A DNA stretch of 45,448 nucleotides from Lentisphaerae bacterium GWF2_45_14. GTDB taxonomy: Bacteria > Verrucomicrobiota > Lentisphaeria > Victivallales > GWF2-45-14. The stretch is from assembly GCA_001804785.1 (NCBI GenBank), contig MHBG01000122.1:16541-61988 (forward strand). The letters run 5' to 3'. Position 1 is the stretch's first letter, and every line of letters begins with the position of its first letter. The position numbers and the translations under genes are program-made. Shown here piece after piece: positions 1 to 8,300 of the stretch. The notes below the pieces were generated by a model. That model was not told the DNA's origin. It ran no database searches and saw only the letters and a program-made list of their open reading frames with translations.

Positions 1-535
1 CAAGTTCCTTGCCTGTTCCGCTTTCGCCTAGTATGAGGACGGTGCTGTTGGTCCGTGAAATTTTTTCAATGAGTCTGTAGAGTTCCAGCATGGGTGTGGA
101 GTCGCCCACTATGAAATTGAAATGGCACTGTGCGTGTAATGTCGTTTTAAGCACCTTGTTTTCGGCCAAGGCTGTTTCATAGGAAAGCGCCCTGTCAACA
201 GTTAGGATAAGCTCCTCAAACTTAAATGGTTTGGTAATATAGTCGAAAGCTCCGTTCCTCATCGCGGCAACGGCGTTTTCCACATCGGCATACGCGGTCA
301 TCGTTATTATAGCCATCTGTGACTGGAGTTCGCGTGCCTCCGCAAGAAGTGCGATCCCGTCCATGCCGGGAAGTCTTATATCGGTTATCATAAGGTCAAA
401 CACATCTTCTCTCAGCAGCTTAAGGGCCTCCTTCGCGCATGTCGCTGATACAACGGTGTGCCCGCCCTTGCGCAATAAGGTGCGAAGGACTTCGATTATG
501 CAGAGTTCATCATCAACTATAAGAATTCTTGCCAT
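1..535 (-). CDS. NtrC-type sigma-54 response regulator, 3' part outside window
   Basis: The first 178 codons of a response regulator are visible; the gene continues past the left edge. Residues 1-115 form a receiver domain: acidic pair D8-D9, phospho-acceptor D52 in an ITDIRLPGMDG motif, and the conserved lysine in an ITKPF motif. After a linker, an AAA+ sigma-54 interaction domain begins, and the Walker A motif GESGTGKE is the last thing visible. Such proteins activate sigma-54 promoters when phosphorylated; a C-terminal Fis-type DNA-binding domain is expected but not seen. The gene lies 87 bases downstream of the kinase-like gene on the same strand, so co-transcription is likely. The partner kinase and target genes cannot be named from this window. 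Confidence 0.93.
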   Translation of the reverse strand, partial: MARILIVDDELCIIEVLRTLLRKGGHTVVSATCAKEALKLLREDVFDLMITDIRLPGMDGIALLAEARELQSQMAIITMTAYADVENAVAAMRNGAFDYITKPFKFEELILTVDRALSYETALAENKVLKTTLHAQCHFNFIVGDSTPMLELYRLIEKISRTNSTVLILGESGTGKEL

Positions 536-622
536 GTTTGGACCGCTGAATTAAGCTTCTCCTGAAAAGAAGAAACTAATGTATGGAACTGCTTTTTTCA
601 AATCTGAGAAAATAAAAAACTC

Positions 623-3600
623 TTATTTGATGTATTTGCTCAGGTTTTTTAGAAGAAGTTTCTTTTCAAAAGAAATATTTTTCTCAAGCTCGCTGATAGT
701 CGCGTATATGTCCATTCGCTCTTCGCCTTGGAACAGCATGACTCCAAGAATGGACGCGTTAAAGGCTCCGTGGGAGTTGCTGTCTGACATAAGTTCAAAA
801 AGAAGCCCCCGCGGACTTTTGCTAATAGCTATTGACGCGGCTTTGACGTCGGATTCCGATGCCGCCGGCGAGGCTCTGAAAAAGTCCAATAACAGATTAT
901 TTACGGAATCCCCGGGCGCCTTGTTTTTGAGCGCCTCAATGCCAGCGTATAGAAAGCAGAGGAACGAATAAGACATTATGGAGGCCGGCCTGTAGTCGGC
1001 AAAACGTTTTTTCATGACGGCTTCCAGCTCTGACAGATTTGCCGCGTTCGCGAGTTTAAGCAGTGTTGCCTTTTCCCATAGTTCGGATGATGCGGTCGTA
1101 TCGGTTACTTTTGAATCAATGAATTCGGCTATTTCAGAAGCAAAAAGCCTGTCGGAATAGATGCTTGAACTTTCGTACCGGCTTCTGGCATAAGCGCATG
1201 CAAGTATTCTAGCGCAGATGTCGGATGCATAGCATTGAAAAGGTTTCAGGTTGTTGACGAGCCATTTTCTGTCCTGTTCGGAACATCCTTTGACAATCTT
1301 GAGGGCTGATGCGCACCATGCAGTATCACCTTTGAAATCATTTTTGTCCGAATACTCGGATAGGAACTCATTGATAGTTTTCTCTATTGTCTGAACATCT
1401 GTTTTGGGTGACTCAAGCATTGCATATATGTTCAAGAGTCTTATTTTGACATCTTCTACTTCAGAAGAGTTTTTAAAATCAAACTTCTCAGCGGTTTTGA
1501 TGGCGGCCTCTGGCACCCCGGACATCACGGCATATTCCATCAATAGGATGCACGCGGCTGTTTTCGTTTCGCCGTCTGTGAATGAGATTTCTATTTCGGT
1601 AAGGTAGTCAAGATATTTTTGGGCGGACTGTCCATCTCCGAGTTTGCCGGATACGAAGGCTGCCGAGAATGTCAGATACGGGGCCCATTTTCTGTTCTTG
1701 AAGCTTTCTCCAAAGAGCGCAGGATAGTTCAAGTCTTTCTCATATAGGGCGTTGACTGTTTTCCAGTTGAACGAGTCCAGCGCGGCCCCCATCGAAAAAA
1801 GCTTGAATACCGAATCCTCTTTGCGGAGGGTATTTTTCCCCATAAGAAAATTTCTGTAGGCTCTGACCTCGCCTGGGACAGCTTTTTCCCAATCCATGAA
1901 GGGCAGGCATTTGTCATTATCGGTAAACTCTTTCTGAAGTCCGGGAAGCATCGAAAAACTTCTCTTTAAAGATTCGATTTTAGTCTTCAGTTCCGGACTC
2001 CCTGTTTCCATCAGACCGAAACGGTTGAAGGCTGTCAGAAGGGGAAAAAGTTTTTCAGGAGCAAGATTGATCTCTTCCGGCTGAATGGCCGCGTGTTCCG
2101 CAAAAAACATTGACGCGAGTATGTCCGGTGTAAGCCTGTTATAACGGGTGGCGTAATTTTTGATCTCCGGCGCGTAACGGCGAAGAAAAGAAGTCGCGGC
2201 ACATCGGGACGAAATGATCAGAAGAGCGTTTGATATGGAATAAGGGTCTTTCTTTTTGAGAGCCTCGGAAATGATTTTCCACTGCACCGCCGCCTCTGCT
2301 TCAAGCCGAGCCGACTCGATATCACTCATAAGCTCACGAAAAAGCTTCATGTCCTTATTCCAGGGATTCGGCGGGGTTAATGTTTTCATGTCGGGAAATT
2401 TACCGGCTCTTGCGAAGAAAAGAAGCATAGACGAAAGTTGCCCCTTGGTGAAGGACTCAGTTTCCTTTTTCGGCTGAAGCGTTGTTGCAACGATTGCGGC
2501 AAGCTCGTCATTTGAAAGCACGGTGGTCCTGATCTTTTTACCGAGAAGGGCCTTCCCATCATTCAGTACAAGTTTTATTTGGTCCTGATCCACTGAGTCT
2601 ACCAGATATCCCTCCGGATATTCTTTTATTGGCAGGGTCTTGCCCTTAAGCAGTTCCTGTAAATTTTGAAGAAACGTGTTTGCCGGTCCGGATGATGCGA
2701 GAATCTCTCCAAAGAGATTTGCCTTTCGGCCCCATACTGAATTTGTTTTAGCCCCATACTTTTTCCGCCAAGACGTAAGCGATTCCTTGAAGGAATCGGC
2801 GGGGGTTGAATCATCGGGCGCCGTCAGTGCCGCGTTTAGCATGACATAATATTCATCTATCATCTGGTTTGTTCTTAGTCGTTCTCCGGGGTTCGGGGCA
2901 GGGGGCGGTGTTTTTTTCGGGACAGGCGCTGGCGGTTTTGCTGCTGTCCGCGGCGCCTTTGGCGCTACCAGTTTCTTCGTGGAGCGGGCATAAAGAACTG
3001 CAGTTATTTTTTTGAGATTCTCTTCCAGGCTCCTCTTGGACTGCGCCGTGAAAATTATTTCCGGAATCGAATATTTTTTTGAATCAGTTTTAAGTTTCTG
3101 GATTTCCTTCCTTATATTTTCAAGTTTTTGGGAGGCCTCTTTTTCTGCTACGATTTTTTTTAGTGTGCTTTCCATTGAGGCAAGGCGGGCAGTGAAATCT
3201 TCTCTGGAATCTTTTTCCTGTCTGCTGCGGAGTCCCTTCTTCTTCATTTCTTTGAGCATTTCAATCGCCTCTTTTGGCGAACGGCTGCCGGTCTCGCTAA
3301 TAAAGTCCCGTATCATGTTTATTGCCGCATCTATGTCAAGAAACTGAATGTTTTCTTTTACCGACTGCCACTTTTGAAGCGTAACGGGGTCGGCGTTGAG
3401 CTTGGACGAGGCATCCAGTAGGTGGAATATGAGTGTGGCCAAGACGATTACCGCCGCTAAGAGAGCAGTAATGGTTCCTCCTAGAATAAACGAGGTTTTT
3501 TTCTTTTTTGCCGGACTTGTCGGAGAAGCCTGATGCTCAGGGGGGGCAGGCATAGGAATGAGGTTCCTCGGAACCGTGCCGGTCGATGAATTAGTTGAGC

Positions 3601-4525
3601 GAATTCCATGACTTTTGGCTTTTTCTCTGCCGCTTATAATACTTGCCAGTGTGCTTGTTACTTCATCCCACGATGTTGGGCGGGACGCGCTTTCCACAGA
3701 AAGGAGTTTTGCCGTAAACGAAGCCAGAGGCTGTTTTATTTCTTTATTGAAGGATTCAACCGGCCTGATGTTTTCCATCAATGGAGGCTTTCCTGAAAGC
3801 ATAAAATAGAGCAACGCACCGAAGGAATAAATATCACTGCTTGAATTGAATGACGTATTTGTAGCCCCGCGCAGTTCCGGTGCAGTGAAAGGCCCTTGCG
3901 TTCCTGCCATTCGGTCCTCGGGTGTCAGGTATTCCAGAAGTCCAAAATCAGCGATTCTTGCGGCTGTCGGGCTGCTCATTATTATATTTTCGGGCTTGAG
4001 TTCCCCATGTGCGAGCGATTGCTTTTCCCATGCATAGTTCAAGGCCTTTGCGATGCATAATGCTAGCTTCAGTGCGGACTGTATCGTCATTTGTCCGTCC
4101 CTGGATATCTTTGAGGCAAGCGTTTCCTCGGCGATGAGTTCCGATGCCAGATAGTATATGCCGTCATTGGTAATCCCCGCATCGTATATCTGGATGATTC
4201 CGGGATGATTAAGACTCGCCGCCACGCGCGCCTTGCTGAAAAAACGTCCGACAAATATCGGGTCCTCTGATGGCTTGCGGGAGAGCACCTTAAGGGCGGC
4301 CTGTCTTTCCAGATTAAGCTGAAACGACCTGTAAACGGTCCACTGCGGCCCGCTCTCTATTTCGCCTAGTATTTTAAATCCGCTTATGACTGTTCCCGAC
4401 TCAAGATTTTTCTCTTCAATGCGGGTCCCGCAGGTAGAGCATATCCGCTCCCCTGAAAAACCATCAAGGGAAATGTCAACCACGTTTTTACAGCTACGAC
4501 AATAGCCCTTCACCGGACTCTCCAC
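623..4525 (-). CDS. Membrane-anchored PKN-type Ser/Thr kinase homologue with altered catalytic loop
   Basis: This 1300-residue protein starts with GTG at 4525; no strong ribosome binding site is visible. A zinc ribbon (C9-x2-C12 and C29-x2-C32) comes first. A Hanks-type kinase fold spans about 48-300, with the lysine of the ALKV motif (K79), the DFG motif (D193) and an APE-like motif (TAPEL). The HRD motif reads H-G-E at 173-175, so the catalytic aspartate is glutamate, while K177 and N180 remain. The glycine-rich loop is also poorly conserved. After a proline-rich linker, one membrane segment (about 346-368) separates a cytoplasmic kinase part from a roughly 930-residue C-terminal part with a charged coiled coil, a second proline-rich stretch (about 530-560) and a long helical region I cannot assign. 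It may be a pseudokinase or a weak kinase. The NtrC-type regulator follows it. Confidence 0.9.
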   Translation of the reverse strand: MESPVKGYCRSCKNVVDISLDGFSGERICSTCGTRIEEKNLESGTVISGFKILGEIESGPQWTVYRSFQLNLERQAALKVLSRKPSEDPIFVGRFFSKARVAASLNHPGIIQIYDAGITNDGIYYLASELIAEETLASKISRDGQMTIQSALKLALCIAKALNYAWEKQSLAHGELKPENIIMSSPTAARIADFGLLEYLTPEDRMAGTQGPFTAPELRGATNTSFNSSSDIYSFGALLYFMLSGKPPLMENIRPVESFNKEIKQPLASFTAKLLSVESASRPTSWDEVTSTLASIISGREKAKSHGIRSTNSSTGTVPRNLIPMPAPPEHQASPTSPAKKKKTSFILGGTITALLAAVIVLATLIFHLLDASSKLNADPVTLQKWQSVKENIQFLDIDAAINMIRDFISETGSRSPKEAIEMLKEMKKKGLRSRQEKDSREDFTARLASMESTLKKIVAEKEASQKLENIRKEIQKLKTDSKKYSIPEIIFTAQSKRSLEENLKKITAVLYARSTKKLVAPKAPRTAAKPPAPVPKKTPPPAPNPGERLRTNQMIDEYYVMLNAALTAPDDSTPADSFKESLTSWRKKYGAKTNSVWGRKANLFGEILASSGPANTFLQNLQELLKGKTLPIKEYPEGYLVDSVDQDQIKLVLNDGKALLGKKIRTTVLSNDELAAIVATTLQPKKETESFTKGQLSSMLLFFARAGKFPDMKTLTPPNPWNKDMKLFRELMSDIESARLEAEAAVQWKIISEALKKKDPYSISNALLIISSRCAATSFLRRYAPEIKNYATRYNRLTPDILASMFFAEHAAIQPEEINLAPEKLFPLLTAFNRFGLMETGSPELKTKIESLKRSFSMLPGLQKEFTDNDKCLPFMDWEKAVPGEVRAYRNFLMGKNTLRKEDSVFKLFSMGAALDSFNWKTVNALYEKDLNYPALFGESFKNRKWAPYLTFSAAFVSGKLGDGQSAQKYLDYLTEIEISFTDGETKTAACILLMEYAVMSGVPEAAIKTAEKFDFKNSSEVEDVKIRLLNIYAMLESPKTDVQTIEKTINEFLSEYSDKNDFKGDTAWCASALKIVKGCSEQDRKWLVNNLKPFQCYASDICARILACAYARSRYESSSIYSDRLFASEIAEFIDSKVTDTTASSELWEKATLLKLANAANLSELEAVMKKRFADYRPASIMSYSFLCFLYAGIEALKNKAPGDSVNNLLLDFFRASPAASESDVKAASIAISKSPRGLLFELMSDSNSHGAFNASILGVMLFQGEERMDIYATISELEKNISFEKKLLLKNLSKYIK

Positions 4526-4787
4526 AATACTTAATATTTTTAAGCTAGAACTAACTCACGGGACTACTGTACACGTTAAAATGGACGAAAACAACAGTGC
4601 ATTGCAATACTTCTTCCTTCAATCGGCCGGCATGCTCGGCGTTGTCGGGCAGAGTTTTTTCTCATGAATATACTTTTCCAGTAGATCACACGTTGCGCAT
4701 TAAATTAGAAGAATTTCATCAGGGGACTTTGTTTTTTGCCGGATTACGGGCAATAATATCAAGCTGTTCTATAATGATGGAGTCAAT

Positions 4788-5270
4788 ATGAGATTTTTCC
4801 TTAAAATTATTTTTGCGGTACTGCTGACTGTGATTGTTTCATCCTGCGAGTACTGCAATTGGGCTTATTTCGAGGGCGAAGACACTCGCGCAAAGCTTTC
4901 AAACGTCAGGATAGGCATGACCAAACAAGAAGTCCTTGACCTTATGGGCGAGCCGCTTAAGAATGAAAAGTTCAACAAGCCTGATATCTGGTTTTACTAT
5001 ACAAATGTCCGTTGGGGAGACTCTCTTACTGTTCGCGAGGAAAGTACTCCCGTCGTTTTCAGTGAAGGCCGCGTCGTCGGCTGGGGCAATGACTACTACA
5101 AGACCGAATATGAGTTCAAGGATTGGGATGAGAGAATATATTCCGAAAGCGAACAACAGCAGCGCGAGGCCGTGCTGGGCAGTCTTACGGAAGCCCTTCA
5201 GAAGGATACTGAACTTCCCCAAAAAGATGACACCGCAGAGCGCGACCTTAAAAAGCTAATGGGTAAGTAG
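4788..5270 (+). CDS. BamE/SmpA- or DUF3192-like lipoprotein
   Basis: This is a 160-residue lipoprotein. A lysine-poor signal peptide ends in VSSC, making C20 the likely lipidated cysteine. The segment around 38-55 (VRIGMTKQEVLDLMGEP) is the hallmark helix-turn of the SmpA/OmlA/BamE and DUF3192 fold, followed by a strand-rich stretch ending near residue 105 and a charged helical tail. Proteins of this fold sit at the inner face of the outer membrane; BamE itself supports beta-barrel assembly, but the tail here makes a different role possible. The start has a GGAG ribosome binding site six bases upstream. It is the first gene of a plus-strand run and lies 63 bases before the alpha-2-macroglobulin gene, so the two are probably co-transcribed. 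Confidence 0.8.
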   Translation: MRFFLKIIFAVLLTVIVSSCEYCNWAYFEGEDTRAKLSNVRIGMTKQEVLDLMGEPLKNEKFNKPDIWFYYTNVRWGDSLTVREESTPVVFSEGRVVGWGNDYYKTEYEFKDWDERIYSESEQQQREAVLGSLTEALQKDTELPQKDDTAERDLKKLMGK

Positions 5271-5333
5271 CTCTTTCATTTTCAGGAACTCCCTCTATAT
5301 TCTCTTATGCATGTAATTACCGGGGGATTTTCG

Positions 5334-8300
5334 ATGAAAAATCATCTTTACTTTCTTATCCTGTTTATTTCCTTTATCTCTTGCGCGGACGATTTTACCA
5401 CTCTTTACGGAAAAGCGGAGAAGGACTACCTGGCCGGAAACTATTTGGACGCCTTCAATGGTTTCAACAGCATAGTAATCAATCCCTCTTCCGACGCCTT
5501 TCCGGGACTGGGGAAGGCTTTCTCTAATGCGTTTGAGTGCTTGGGAAGACTCAATAAATGGCCTAGAACTGATTCTTTCCGTGAGGACGCTCTCAAAGTA
5601 CATCCATCCAACTGGCGGATACTTTCCATTGCTGGCAAATCCTTGAAAGCCGCCCCGCATTACGGGCGAATCATAAATGGTAAATTCGAGAGAGGTAGCT
5701 GGGGCGGAGTCAATTCCTCAGCCAGGGACAGGGCCATGTCTATAGCGTTGCTGGCAAAGGCTGTCAAGTTCATGGGCGGCAATGTATCGCCTTCTGAAAA
5801 AAGCGAAGTATATCTCCTGCTTGCCGACGCTCTCATGGCTCACTGTGGCGGGACTTATTCATGGAAACTTCAATCACTTACGGATGTGGTGAATCTTCCC
5901 GATTTTCAGAACGGTAATATTTACGGGCGCAGTTCCTATGCCCCGGTCGATAAGGATGGAAATCCGGTATTTTACAAAACGCCCGAGTCCTTCGGTTCCG
6001 CACGCAATGACGGCGAGAGATGGCGATGGGCCTTGTATATGGCTGAGAAAAACGGAAGCAGGACGGCCGCTCTAAAGTTGGCGGAATTCCTTGAAAACCA
6101 GTTCGGCGCCAGAACCCTTTATCATTCCCGTGATATTTTTGACAAGCTATCTGCCGAAGATGGTCCGTATTCTCTTTATTCGCTTGCGGACAATGAAACT
6201 ATCGCGCTTCTCTCCACGGGCGTCAAGCGCTTTAAGCTTCCCGATGAATCCAATTATATAAAAATATACAGAAAAGCCTCCGCATTCAGAAACCTTGCGG
6301 ATATATATATTGAGCGCAGGCAATATGAAAAGGCAGAAGAATGTCTTCGCGAATGTCTCAAGGCCGCAAATAATGGCGCTGATACTTTCAAGCAGATTAC
6401 CGGAAATTTCGGAGAGTTCAAAGGAATGTCATCACAAGCAGCAGGGCTGAAAGCTCTTCTTAATTTTTCTTTCAGGAATGGAAAAGAGCTTAAGCTTACC
6501 GCACATAGGATTAAAATCAAAAAACTGCTTGATGATTTCAAGGCGTGTTTTTCGGGAAAATCAAAACAAATCCCTGATATACGTAATGTAGGCGAATATA
6601 TCGTTGAGAAAAATAGGACTGAATACATAGGGGAACAGGTTGCGGAATGGACACAGAAACTTGAGCCAGCACCGCATCACTGGGGCTGCAATACAACAAT
6701 CGAAACCCCGCTTTCGGACGCGGGCGCTTATCTTGTGGAAGGCCGTCTGCAGAATGGAAATACAAGCCGGATAGTCGTCTGGATAGAAGGCATTGTCCTA
6801 ATCAGAAAAGCCGGGGATGAACGTAACATCTTTATGGTTTGCGATGCCGTTACCGGTGCGCCTGTGGCTGACTCAGGAATAGAGGTCTTTGGATACAATA
6901 CCAGCGATAATGAAAACAGGATATGGGATTTTACGATAAAAACGGATACAAATGGCGTTGCTTTTTCTTATGACAATAGCAATTTTTATGAGACACTTAT
7001 TGCGACGACGAAAGATGGCCGCCTTGCTTTTTCAGGGCCCGAAATACTCGGCTTTGAAAACAGGACAGACACTCAGAAATTTAGTAAGAAGTTTTGTATT
7101 ACGGACAGGCCTGTCTACCGACCGGGCGATACGGTGAAATTCAAGATATGGTCTGCAACGCCAAGTTATGCCGAATCGACCGAATGGCCCGAAAAGGGCG
7201 AGTTGGTTGTAAATATAAACGATCCCGCCGGAACTGAGGTTTTTAAAGGTTCGACAAAACTGGACCGCTGGGGCGGTGTAAATCTGGAATTCAAAATCCC
7301 GCTGAATGCCAAACTCGGGATTTATCGTATCGCCGGCTGGGGAACTTTTCGCGTTGAGGAATACAAGAAGCCCGAGTTTGAGGTATTGATAGAAAATCCG
7401 AGGGAAACTGTTAAGCTGGGCGAGAAATTTACGACGTCGATCAATGTCCGCTACTACTTTGGCGCTCCGGTAACTAACGCTAAGGTTAAATATACCGTCA
7501 GTCGTGCCGTTTACAGAATGCAGTGGTTTCCGTCCGGGCCGTGGGACTGGCTTTACGGGAAGGGCTACTGGTGCTTTGCGAACCTTGTTCCGCCGCCATG
7601 GGCGGACGGGCGGCCCGAAACAGTCATGGCAAAAACAGTTGATGTCGGCCCTGATGGTTTGGTCAAAATCGAGGTCGATACGGCGGAGACGAAACAGATT
7701 TTCGGCGATAAAGATTATGAGTACACAATAGAGGCCGAAGTTACAGATAGTTCACGCCGTACGATTTACGGCACAGGCTCTGTGGTTGCTATCGCAAAAC
7801 CTTTCAATGTTTATATATGGACAACAAACGGCTATTATAATTCTGGAGATACCATAAGCGTCTGTGCCGCCGCTAGGACATGCAATGGGATACCTGTCGC
7901 GGGGAAGGGGGTTCTCAAGCTCATCAAGATAAGATATGACAAAGACGGGAAATCCGCCGAAACCCTCGCGGAAAGCTGGCCGCTCGATACCGGCGAATCC
8001 GGTGAGGCGGTTATAAAAATCAAGGCCGCTCAAGCCGGACAGTTCAAGCTTCTCTATACGATTGTTGATGTGAAAAATAATTCCATTAACGGGGCATGTT
8101 ATTTTAATGTTTTCGGAAAGGATGCAATTGATAATTCCTTTAAATTCAATGAGATAGAGCTTTTATGCGATAAGGCAGTATACTCTCCCGGCGAAGATGT
8201 TGCTCTTATGATTACCGCGGCGCGGAAGGATAGCACGGTTTATCTTTTTGTGAAACCGAAAAATGCGGCATATCCGAAGCCCGAAATTATAAAACTTGAC

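Noticed and set aside
4597..4791. 64-codon plus-strand frame before the BamE-like lipoprotein
   Set aside because: No ribosome binding site and no recognisable motif, and it overlaps the start of a well-supported gene. The region is better explained as a divergent promoter region.
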